Assembly: GCA_018398765.1 (NCBI GenBank)
Contig: JAHBMJ010005875.1
Location: 42,839-62,778 of the forward strand
Length of the DNA stretch: 19,940 nt
Direction of reading: 5' to 3'
Source of the DNA: Chromera velia
Taxonomy: Eukaryota > Sar > Chromeraceae
Shown: positions 11,601 through 19,591 of the stretch, piece after piece
How the letters are laid out: each line of letters begins with the position of its first letter
Position numbering within the stretch: the first letter of the stretch is position 1
Translations under genes and position numbers: made by a program
The notes under the pieces: model-generated
Told to the model about the DNA's origin: nothing
The model's database searches: none
Seen by the model: the letters and a program-made list of their open reading frames with translations, nothing else

Positions 11601-12873
11601 AGAGACTCAAGCACACAAACAAAAAAGATGTCTCTTTTTTCACTTCTCGCTCGATGACTGCCTGGCTGCCTGCAGAACCCCATTTCTCTGATCGTCTCTG
11701 ACATGCTCCCTGCGGCCTGTTCAGAAGGACTGGGGGCAGATGGAGGGGGGGGCATTGCGGAGGTCCCCCTTCCCCCCTGCAACAGAGTAGAGACGGACCT
11801 GGAATTCGTTCTCTCCCAACCAGTACCCGTCAGACATCCGGATCCCACACCCAGCTACCTGCCCATATCAGTCCAAGCAGCCGCTCCCCTGTCTTCCCTG
11901 TACTATGAAGATCCGACGGGAAGCAACTCGATGTTTTGGGATCCTCTTCCCATCTTCAATGGATGCTCAGCTGGTTAGTCGGTGCCATGATAGACCTGTA
12001 CCCATGACATTGTCTGCATATTTGGTGTGTGAAATTTTGGCAAACTGATTTGGGTATGCAACAGTATGAACAGTCCCTCTTTGGGTCTTCCCTCAGGCGA
12101 TCGACTCGACTGACCGTTGGCGTTGCCCTCCCTCCCTTCTCAATCAATCTGTCCGATCCGTCGATCGATCGATCAGCCATGCAATTAGTTTCTTCGTTGA
12201 CTCTTACTTCCACGTCTCTGCTGCAGTGTTTCTTTGTTTCTTTGTGGCTGCATGAGTACCAAACAGTTCTGGGTCGATTCTTCCACTTCATCGATCCATC
12301 CAATCAAATTATCTTTTCTAATCCATTTATCCGTCAATCCATCAATCCTTCCATCCATCCATCCATCAATCCGTCATATGATCTTATTGAGAGAGCAGTT
12401 AATTCATTATTTGATGCCTGCGATCATCACAACACGCGTCCGTCTGTCTGACTGCAGGGGGGGCGTGCCGACAAAAGTCCGCGGCCGCCTCTGAAGGCGG
12501 ACTGCAGGGCGTGGTCTTCCACGCAGCCGCTCCTGAGAGGGTGGAGACGATCCCGCGGCCCTCCCTGGAGGCCGAGATTGCCTCAGACTCCGAGGACGAG
12601 GAGGATCGCTGTGAGGAACTCAGGGCACTGGCACCTCCTGACCCCACCACTTTCATGGGAGCATTCACGGCTTCGGCAGGGGGAGAGGCGGGACCTCCTC
12701 CACCCCAGCCGCAGAGGTTCCCTGCCCCGATTGTCAGTGAGCGCGGGCTTGCTGTCGGGTTTCTCGAGGATGCGTTGGCGGAGGTTTGGGAAGCGAATGC
12801 TCAGGCGCAGAGGACAAGGCTGGATCAGTTGAATTCACAACTGGCCCCCGAAAATAAAATTTCAAGGGGGTAG
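7990..12873 (+). CDS. CFAP221: CFAP221/PCDP1-like ciliary central-pair protein, five exons
   Basis: Family knowledge: CFAP221 (PCDP1; Chlamydomonas FAP221) is a calmodulin-binding component of the C1d projection of the axonemal central pair, needed for normal ciliary beating. Exons are 7990-8504, 8885-10476, 10897 to about 11030 (or 10997), 11676-11973 and 12458-12873, giving about 973-984 residues. Donors gtaagc, gttcgt and gttagt and acceptors gtgcag, atgcag, ctgcag and ctgcag keep the frame. Residues about 99-205 (LFVVEPAVIHFAGFEPLRRH onward) and 207-305 (ISLPRFVDMGVVKMGETK onward) form two ASH/MSP-like immunoglobulin folds, the family's N-terminal hallmark. Charged helices follow at about 311-345 and 384-440 (EQRKRAEQRRERANVEED). 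A basic amphipathic helix with Trp at about 527-557 (FQRAVTRVLQKGRILKNMW) is a candidate calmodulin site. The last exon has an acidic patch, SDSEDEEDRCEE. The exon 3 donor is uncertain: TGG|gtgctt at 11030 and GAG|gtgcct at 10997 are both phase 0. The ortholog call rests on the paired domains and overall layout. Confidence 0.85.
8616..8679. repeat. Compound poly(C)-(CT)n-(CA)n repeat in CFAP221 intron 1
   Basis: A C run, then CT repeats, then CA repeats, all within the 380-base first intron (8505-8884). This three-part compound microsatellite is pure C/T/A on the coding strand. Confidence 0.92.
10309..10331 (+). repeat. Poly-G tract inside the CFAP221 coding exon
   Basis: GGAGGAGG followed by an 11-base G run and CAGGGGG encodes a run of glycines (about GGGGGGAGG) in exon 2. 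A homopolymer this long in coding sequence is prone to slippage, so the frame downstream deserves checking. The frame does stay open to the predicted donor at 10476. Confidence 0.8.
10477..10611. repeat. (GTTC)/(GTTT)/(TTGG) repeat filling the start of CFAP221 intron 2
   Basis: Tetranucleotide repeats begin exactly at the predicted donor (CAG|gttcgt). GTTC units drift into GTTT and TTGG units. Read in the exon's frame they give an artificial hydrophobic F/V/C/L string, which is why the open frame appears to run past the donor to 10781. Confidence 0.88.
11051..11675. other. CFAP221 intron 3, no recognised feature
   Basis: This sequence lies between the predicted third and fourth CFAP221 exons. 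Its open frames are short and unconvincing. A small missed exon is possible because the exon 3 donor is unsettled. The intron ends in a clear acceptor, CTGCCTGCAG, at 11675. Confidence 0.4.
12293..12374. repeat. ATCC/ATCA tetranucleotide repeats in CFAP221 intron 4
   Basis: Imperfect CATC, AATC and ATCC units occupy the middle of the intron that runs from 11974 to 12457. CGATCGATCGATC occurs further upstream, near 12163. Confidence 0.7.
12853..12858 (+). terminator. AATAAA hexamer overlapping the end of CFAP221
   Basis: An exact AATAAA lies inside the last exon, 13-18 bases before the TAG at 12871-12873. If it is used as a cleavage signal, the 3' untranslated region would be extremely short. 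It may instead be chance, or the signal may lie in the AT-rich DNA beyond 12910. Confidence 0.3.
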
Positions 12874-13048
12874 TCAAAACGAGCCTAGCATGACCCAAGC
12901 GAAAAGGACCCAGGTTCATTTTTTTTTATCATTCGTATCATTTCATCAATGATATATACTTGTAAAGCAGTTACTGAAATGGTTGAAACAATGTTTTTTG
13001 CTTCGGAAGCCTTCGGTATGATTCTACTACTACGTATGTTACTTATTA

Positions 13049-13289
13049 TAGTGACTAGGTTTGATTTGATTCAAGTTTGATTTGATATGAAGGCTTTAGA
13101 TTTGCAAATCTAAGCGGATTTAAAGTTAGATTTGACATTTGATCTAGATTTGATATAAAAGTATAGACTAAGCTATAGATACGTCATACCAGAGAGCCAG
13201 ATTCATTTGATTTAACGTTAACTTGCCAGTGAAGTCTATTCTCAAATTAAATCAATTCAAATTAAATCAAACGTGGTCACTACTAAGGT
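13049..13289. mobile_element. Candidate MITE/foldback: imperfect inverted repeat
   Basis: The left arm at about 13049-13090 reads TAGTGACTAGGTTTGATTTG and continues with a second TTTGATTTGAT. The reverse complement of the right arm, about 13241-13289, begins TAGTGACCACGTTTGATTTA and continues with similar TTTGATTT-like words. The first 20 bases differ at about three positions. The interval has no open frame, as expected of a non-autonomous element. I could not identify target-site duplications or a superfamily, and AT-rich DNA can produce such similarity by chance. Confidence 0.35.
13096..13113. repeat. Perfect 18-base palindrome
   Basis: TTAGATTTGCAAATCTAA is its own reverse complement. It lies just inside the left arm of the AT-rich inverted repeat and could be a dimeric protein-binding site or part of a foldback structure. 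Confidence 0.85.
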
Positions 13290-13855
13290 TACTATATATA
13301 ACTAATAACTTCTAGAATAACTTCAATTAAATTGTTTTTATCATAATCATTTTCTTTAAAAAGTACTAGAAAAAGCATTAACGACTAGATTAACAAATAG
13401 TGTAGTATGGTTTTCATAGTACTGTGTATTCAATTATGATGTGTAATAAACATATGTATGAGTATATATATGAACATAATTTTTTTTTTTTTTTTTGTTT
13501 GGAAGACCACGCATGTATGAATGCCCCAGCTGATCAAATCCCGTCCTCTCCTGTATTTTTTTTTTCCAGTGTGAAACTGTTCGCTGATCTGCATGTCGAT
13601 GGTCTTGTCCAGACTTCCACCTTGCTTGCCACTTTGTTCCAGTGGTCTATACGTCCACCGTGCGTGTGTGTGCATCAACTGCCTGCCTGCATCAATTCAA
13701 GATGGATGCGCTGGATGCATCACTGTTTGCTGACACTTCTTTCCACTGATCTGAATAAAGAGCCTGCATGTGATAGACACTCAATCACACTCTCTCCCTT
13801 TCTCTCTCTGTGTGCATGCTCCCCATGCACTGGCAGCGCCCTGCAGCAGTCAACA

Positions 13856-13930
13856 GACACTCACTCACTCACTCACTCACTCGATCGATGGATGGATGGA
13901 TGGATGGATGGATGGATGCATGGATGGATC
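13856..13930. repeat. (ACTC)n then (GATG)n tetranucleotide repeats
   Basis: A block of ACTC units is followed after CGATCG by a block of GATG units. Further CAATCGATCAATC units occur around 13977-14005. This is intergenic, between the convergent CFAP221 and RRM genes. Confidence 0.85.
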
Positions 13931-14745
13931 ACGCGGTTCCAAATGTGTTTACTTGTATTCAACCTTCCGATGGCAACAATCGATCAATCAATCAGTCAAT
14001 CGATCACATGGATGCCGATGCGCACTGCGACTGCGTGCAGTAGAATCTGACTTCCTTGCCGCATTCCTCCGTCCCCTTCATTTCTTCGGCTGTTCGATTC
14101 GATCATTCAAAGTGGCAGCGCGCGATCGATCGATCAATGAACTTGAATGAGTAAAGAGGGGGGGAGGGAGGGAACACTGCAGGAAAACGTCTGGGGGTCA
14201 ATTCCCATGCCTGGTTTAATTTCCTCTTGTTGTTGTTCTTGCATTGCGATGCGAGCGAGAGACTGCGAATAGCAGCACTGCGGGCATGCAAAGTCAGTAG
14301 TTATTAATAGCTGATCGATCGGTCGGTCGGTTGGACCGCCGGCAGAGAAGAAGAGTTAGGTGATGATGCATCGACTAAGTGAGTGGGTGGAAGGACAGAG
14401 CAGGGAGACCTTCCAGGACAGATTGGCATAGTAGTAGTAATACGGTGTTACAAATGTTGCAGTGTTGCAAGACCCGGATGGACAGAGGAGGGAGGCCTTC
14501 GAGGGACCTTCCCGGTGTAGGTCTCTCTCTGTCGATCTCTCTCTTTCATTCCTTTTTGTGAAATCCGAAACAAAGAGTGTGTGAAGTAACTCCAAAGAAA
14601 CAATGAAAAAACCAGAAACCATGATCGAAAAGAGAGAAGGGACCCCCTCTTTCTTCTTTTGAATTAAAGATCGAATGGAAGAATGGGTGCTGCATCATTG
14701 ACGATGATGATCGATTCGAGTCTATTCCTCACCCTCCGTCCCCCC

Positions 14746-14792
14746 TCCCTCCCTCCCTCCCTCTCTCTCCATCCATCCATCCATTCATCCAT
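14746..14792. repeat. (CCCT)n and (ATCC)n tetranucleotide repeats
   Basis: CCCT units followed by CT and ATCC units in the 3' flank of the minus-strand RRM gene. Confidence 0.8.
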
Positions 14793-15064
14793 CTGTCTTA
14801 CCCCTCTGCTCTCTCTCCTTCTCCATGTGCGTGTGTTTGAGCTTCGCGAAATTGGCATTTCATTTTGGGAGGAAGAGAACGGAAAGAAGAGAGGAAGTGT
14901 GGAAGAAAGGAATGAAGAAAAAGATGAAAAGAGGAAAAAAGCGAGGAAGGAAGGAAGGAAGGAAGGCAGGAAGGTTCGTTGCTGCATCGATTTCTTCTGA
15001 TCGATCCAGATGGATGCATGATTGGGTGAAAAAAGGGACAAATGGATCTTCCATGGATCAATTG

Positions 15065-15098
15065 GTGTGTATGTGTGTGTGTGTGTGTCTGTGTGTGT
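15065..15098. repeat. GT-rich microsatellite just after the RRM gene stop
   Basis: GT repeats lie within 50 bases downstream (minus-strand sense) of the stop codon of the RRM gene, so they should be in its 3' untranslated region. Confidence 0.8.
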
Positions 15099-15107
15099 TC
15101 GTCTGTG

Positions 15108-17536
15108 TCAAAACACCGACTCCCCTCCAACTCCCCTTCTGGCACCCCCTCCCCTCCCTGCTGCTGCTGTTGGAGCATACGGTGGTGGTCCCGCCATCTC
15201 GCTGAGAAAGTCGGTGGACGGGTAAGGGACGTAGTCGGGGGGGGGAACTCCGAAGCCCTCGGGGGGGCCCTCTTGGAGATGCTGAGGATGCATGGACCCC
15301 CTGCTCGACTGTGCGTATGCGGAGGGGCGGGGGGGGGAGTAGGGGGGGGGCAGGTCTGAAGCAAAGGAGTGAGAATGATGCGAAGGATAGGCCAGAGCTC
15401 CGTGAGCAGTTGTGGGTTGGAATTGGTTGTCTCTTTCTCTTCTCATTGGCGGATTGCGGGAGTCAACCACGTAGGAATGATCATGACGGTTGTACGACGC
15501 CTCTCTCTCACCCCACTGAGGGCCTCCCCGTCTATTTGGAAAAGAGTTCAAGATCTCATACGGATCTGCATCGTCGTTTCTTCTGTTCATGGTTTGGTAT
15601 CCTTGACGGTAGTGAGACGGCAAGGGAAGGGGAAAGGGGGTGTACATTCTCTCTTTTCCCTCGTAGGGTCTCCGGTTGTCTCGGTCTTGACCGAAGGGCA
15701 TATGCTTGGGCGGACTCTGCATCTGCATCTGCATGCCCCTCTCTCTCTGCGGCATTGAGGGTCTGTCCCACTCAGGGTAGTGGGAGGAGGGGGCATTCCT
15801 GTGTCTCATGCTGTCCCGGTCCTCAGGCGGCTGCCCCCACTCTGAGGGACGGCGACCTGACCGCATCATTTCGGCCGCAGACACACCGGTTGAGTAGAAG
15901 TCGAGTTGGGCTGCTGCTGGAGGATACGGTCCTCCTCCTCCTCGGGGGTATTCTTGGTGATGAGAAGAGGGAGGGGGACCTCTCTCTCTGGAGTTGGAGA
16001 ACCCGAAGGACCTCTGCCTTGGGCCTGCCCCGTGTCCGGAGGTCTTATCGATGAAACAGAACAACGGCGCACCGGAGAAGGATTGGGAAAATTTCTCATT
16101 GGGAGCGGTAGAGGATGGAGAATCTGCTGCTGCGTTAGCGCGATTGATGGCCGCAGGGTCGAGAGTCGGTCTCTGAGCGTTTCCGGAAGCTGATCTCTCG
16201 AGAGCCTGTTGAGCCCTCTTCTCGTGCAGAGACCTCATGTGTGTGACAACCTCTTCCACCGACACGCCTGCTTTCTCGACAATCTCTGTGAGGCTCTCCC
16301 GTGCTTTTTTTTCGAGAATCTCGAGGGCGTCATCTTGAGGAGGTTGGTCGAAGGCAGCCCCCATCCGCTTCCAGGGAAGGGGCACAATGGGGAGGTCGGG
16401 AATCGGATCCTGAATTCATTCATTCATTCATTCATTCGTTCGTTCGTTCATTCATTCATTCATTCATTCGGTCAGTCAGTAATTCGGTCAGCCAGTCATT
16501 CGGTCATTCATTCATTTATTCATTCATTCACTCATTCATTCATTCGGTCAGTCAGTCAGTCAGTCAGTCGGTCAGTCAGTCAGTCAGTCAGTCAGCCAGC
16601 CAGCCAGCCAGTCAGTCAGTCAGGCAGTCAGTCAGTCAGTCAGTCAGCCATTACTGATTCATTTACTAAGTCATCCATTCATTTGTGCACAGATAGGGAC
16701 AAACACAAAGACTGACATTCCAAAAGAATATATGCACAGCCGAACACCCGTGCACACAACCACACAGACGGAAAACCACTTGCAGGCACAACCCCACAAC
16801 GCAGCAGCTCCCCCCTTCCGACTGCCTGCCTGCCTGACTGACTGACATCTGCGCTGAGCTGCATGACCTTTCTGAGGGGGTCTTCGTTTCTTTTTTTCAG
16901 ACGGACAAGGATTTGCTCCCACGCGTCCTTGCGCTGTCTGGCAGGCAGTCTCTGTCCCCCCCCCCATCTCCCCCCCTCCTTTCGCTCATCCCCGTCGTCT
17001 CTCTCTTCCTCTGGGGCTGGTTGCAGAGGGTGGCCGTGCAGTTGCTGGAGCGCCGCGAGGGCCTCCCAGCTGTGAGAGAAGGACACCAGCCTGCACACAC
17101 ACACAAAGAGGGAGTGGAGGGGAGGGGAGGGATCGATAGATGAAAGGTCGATAGATGCATTCACGCAGTCGTGGTCTTCCTCTCTGTCTGCATGTCTCTC
17201 TCTGTCTCTCCTGCCGGCTTGAGTCCAAGAAGGAATATGCAGACAGAGGAGGTGGAAGGGGGAGGGAGGAAGAGAGGAAAAAAAAAGAGGAAAAGGAGAC
17301 CGAAAAAGACGGAATGTACGAAATAGAAGAAGAGAAGCCAGGCAAGTAAGAATGAACGAAAAAACGAACGGACGACAGAAAAGATATGAAAGAAAAAAAA
17401 AAAAACAGAAGACAGACAGACTGTTTACATACACAACAGACAGATAGAACAGACAGAGACAGACAGACAGACAGACAGACAGCAGATTGACAGACTGCAT
17501 GTCTCTTCTTCTCCCTCACGCAAAGAAAGAAAGAAG

Positions 17537-17600
<64 letters not shown>

Positions 17601-17610
17601 CAAAGAAACA

Positions 17611-17650
<40 letters not shown>

Positions 17651-17654
17651 GAAA

Positions 17655-17685
<31 letters not shown>

Positions 17686-18175
17686 GAAGCAACGAAGCCA
17701 GAAAGGAAGAAAAAAATAAAAGAAAGAAACAAACAAAGAAAGAAAACAAGGAAGGAAGGAAGGAATGAAGAAAAACGAAGGTGCAGAAAAAACTTCAAGA
17801 GGCTCTCAACTTCTCATTGCTTTGCCCACCCACCCACCCACCCACCCACTGACGCACGCATGAGTCTTGGAGGGGTTCTTGCGGTCTCTGCTCACTGAGG
17901 ACGCCGTCACTGTCCCGAATTGTGAGAACGTCTGTTGGGATTCAAGGAGGCAGAGAGGAAAGAAAGGAAGAAAGCAAGGGGGCCAGGGCAAAACATATTG
18001 ATTCATGATTCGAGCAGAGGGATTACTGACCATTCTGACAGATAATGATTTCCCTAGAACACACTTTCAGTTGTACCAAAACTCAAAGAAAGCCAAAGAT
18101 GGAAAGTGTTCATCTCATATCGTTTCTTTTTCTCTTTCTTTTGCCATCGAAAATGTTGGTTGGTTGGTTAGTGCT

Positions 18176-18214
<39 letters not shown>

Positions 18215-19108
18215 GCGCATCGAGTCCTGACAGTCGATCGACAGAATGGCATATAGAGCTCCTGTCTGAGAGACCCCAGTCTGTAATGCGAAAAATCGAA
18301 CAAACAGGTACAGGAAGGGAGCACGTGTGTGTGTACAAGTGTGCGTTTGTGAAGTAACCGACGTATCGGAGGTCTTTCTCGTCTGCCCAGTCAGGAAAGC
18401 GGTATCTGCGAGCAGAGAGGGAAGGAGTTGTTGTGCATCGTTTTGTTGGGAGTTGGGAATGGAATAATACTTACGTGCCTCAAGTCTGCATGGAAGTGTT
18501 TTCCGCAAGAAAGGGGTGGACGCGAAGCACACTGAAAAGACTGGGCCACGTCTAGGAAAGGGAAAGCTTGATCTGATCACATGAACAAGATGCGGGAAAG
18601 AAAACTGCGAAACAACACCCCCGCTGGGAGAGAGACGCCAACAAATACAAATATATGTGAACAATGCCTGTCAGACAAAGTCATGCAGCAGCAGACTGAC
18701 ACGAACAGATGAGCGCCCAAGGGTCCCGCACCTGCAAGTAGAGGAGCACGGGGGCAGTTTGTATACAAAGGTACCCTTACGATTACGAAACTTCTGTATT
18801 TAGCGTTCAGACTGTCGCTTGACTTTGTTGACTGTGCGTATATCTTTTCAGTGGAAGCTGAGTGTTGAAACTAGCAGCACAGGTAAAACGGAAAGCAGGA
18901 CGAACTTACCGGGATCACATCCCACTATGGCCTCCTGGAGATACTGCAGTTCTGTCGGAGGCTCCGACCTCCTCCATCTTTCGACGTGCGTTGGCCCCTC
19001 CCTTCCTCTATCCATGTGTTGCATCATTTGGGTGGTCTGATCTGTTGTTGAGGAACAATCCCTTGTAACTCGTCTCTTTCCAGAGTAACTCTGAAACAAT
19101 TCGTCAGC
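15108..19108 (-). CDS. RRM RNA-binding protein with long disordered tail, 5' end incomplete
   Basis: Reconstructed exons in transcript order: 19108-18910, 18531-18475 (or to 18471), 18405-18363 (or to 18359), 17931-17858, 17090-16847 and 16409-15108, about 640 residues from the first exon found. An RRM is assembled over three exons: DEKDLRY + TFSQFGTVTASSVSRD (helix 1, strand 2), KNPSKTHA + LVSFSHSWEALAALQQLHG (RNP1-like strand 3 and helix 2), then QILVRLKK as strand 4. About 35 charged residues (EEERDDGDERKEGG and on) separate helix 2 from strand 4. Strand 1 (RNP2) is not clear. The final exon starts after acceptor attcag in phase 0 with DPIPDLPIVPLPWKRM. It then has a helical stretch (EILEKKARESLTEIVEKAG) and roughly 330 Pro/Gly/Arg/Tyr/Ser-rich residues, with MQMQMQ and two PPPY motifs near the C-terminus (DLPPPYSP, GPPPYAP). 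The first exons and the start codon are uncertain; no ortholog is named. Confidence 0.65.
16411..16651. repeat. (CATT)n then (GTCA)n tetranucleotide array in RRM gene intron
   Basis: About 240 bases of tandem tetranucleotides: CATT with CGTT variants, then alternating blocks of GTCA and CATT, then a longer GTCA block with CAGC variants. It lies at the 3' end of the intron 16410-16846 on the minus strand, and the acceptor gaattcag at 16410 is formed at its edge. Confidence 0.92.
17455..17482. repeat. (GACA)n repeat
   Basis: Tandem GACA units in the intron between the RRM exons at 17858 and 17090. Confidence 0.85.
17521..17765. repeat. (AAAG)n/(AAAC) purine array in RRM gene intron
   Basis: About 240 bases of GAAA units with interspersed CAAA variants at fairly regular spacing, then GGAA units. 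On the gene's strand it is a long CTTT polypyrimidine block in the intron 17091-17857. The frame-open S/F/L translation of it is an artefact. Confidence 0.93.
17825..17849. repeat. (CCCA)n repeat next to a splice donor
   Basis: Six or so CCCA units. Read on the minus strand (GTGGG repeats) they follow within about 10 bases of the donor gtgcgt at 17857 that ends the RRM helix-1/strand-2 exon. Confidence 0.88.
18178..18210. repeat. (GA)n microsatellite in RRM gene intron
   Basis: A pure GA run of about 15 units within the predicted intron 17932-18362. Confidence 0.9.
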
Positions 19109-19410
19109 CTGCAAGACTATAATGCTTTTCTGCTCGAGATAGACAGCAATAACAGCTAAAACGATTGCTCACTCACTTTTGTGTAAGGACGAACTACACA
19201 CGTCTGGCAATGTTGCGCAATCGAGGAACAACAACTGCCAGACTATTCAGACAAACAAAAATCCGAACAAGGAGCACCAAAGACCCTTGAATGACGCTAC
19301 TGTTCCCAGTAAGACTGTCCCAAGCGTACTGCTAACAGGTTTGTCTCCTCATCAATAGAGTGGATCGCTGGTTTGACATCTCACTTCATCAGAAAATTTA
19401 ATTACAGCAA

Positions 19411-19435
19411 TATATATATATATATATATATATAT
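19411..19435. repeat. (TA)n microsatellite
   Basis: A pure TA run of about 12 units upstream of the RRM gene exons, in non-coding sequence. Confidence 0.9.
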
Positions 19436-19507
19436 CGGCCAGAATTAAATGTGTACGTACATTTATTCACATGTGTATTTTTTTTTTAACGCAATACATT
19501 CGACACG

Positions 19508-19516
19508 TATATATAA
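19508..19516 (+). promoter_or_regulatory. TATA-box-like sequence
   Basis: TATATATAAG-type sequence about 25 bases before a perfect 16-base palindrome. It could belong to a plus-strand transcript starting near 19540, but no gene follows within the window. AT-rich DNA near TA repeats makes chance likely. Confidence 0.2.
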
Positions 19517-19538
19517 GCCCTGGCCCTTGAATTGTGAC

Positions 19539-19554
19539 CGGTCAAGCTTGACCG
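19539..19554. repeat. Perfect 16-base palindrome
   Basis: CGGTCAAGCTTGACCG is its own reverse complement. It could be a binding site for a dimeric protein or a small cruciform. It sits between the TATA-like sequence and the T-rich tract. Confidence 0.8.
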
Positions 19555-19591
19555 TGATACAGGCGCTTTGGCTGTATTGAAGCATTTGTAT

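Larger units (their letters stand above)
12900..13500. other. AT-rich island between convergent genes
   Basis: About 600 bases, much richer in A and T than the rest of the window and without its usual microsatellites. It contains many TTTGATTT and AAATCAAA words, an imperfect inverted repeat and a perfect 18-base palindrome, listed separately. No coding frame is credible. The composition break suggests an inserted element or a distinct non-coding unit. Confidence 0.7.

Noticed and set aside
13424-14050. 208-residue plus-strand frame in the convergent intergenic region
   Set aside because: It is built from translated F, DGWM and TLTH repeats of tetranucleotide arrays. No family is recognised.
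15311-16054. 247-residue plus-strand frame
   Set aside because: It is antisense to the Pro/Gly-rich last exon of the RRM gene. Its length follows from the GC-rich sequence on the other strand.
16411-16651. CRISPR-like array
   Set aside because: These are continuous tetranucleotide units without spacers, in a eukaryotic intron.
16986-17798. 270-residue minus-strand frame, mostly F, S and L
   Set aside because: Most of it is the translated CTTT array in an intron. Only the 17090-16847 part is a believable exon, and it is used in the RRM gene.
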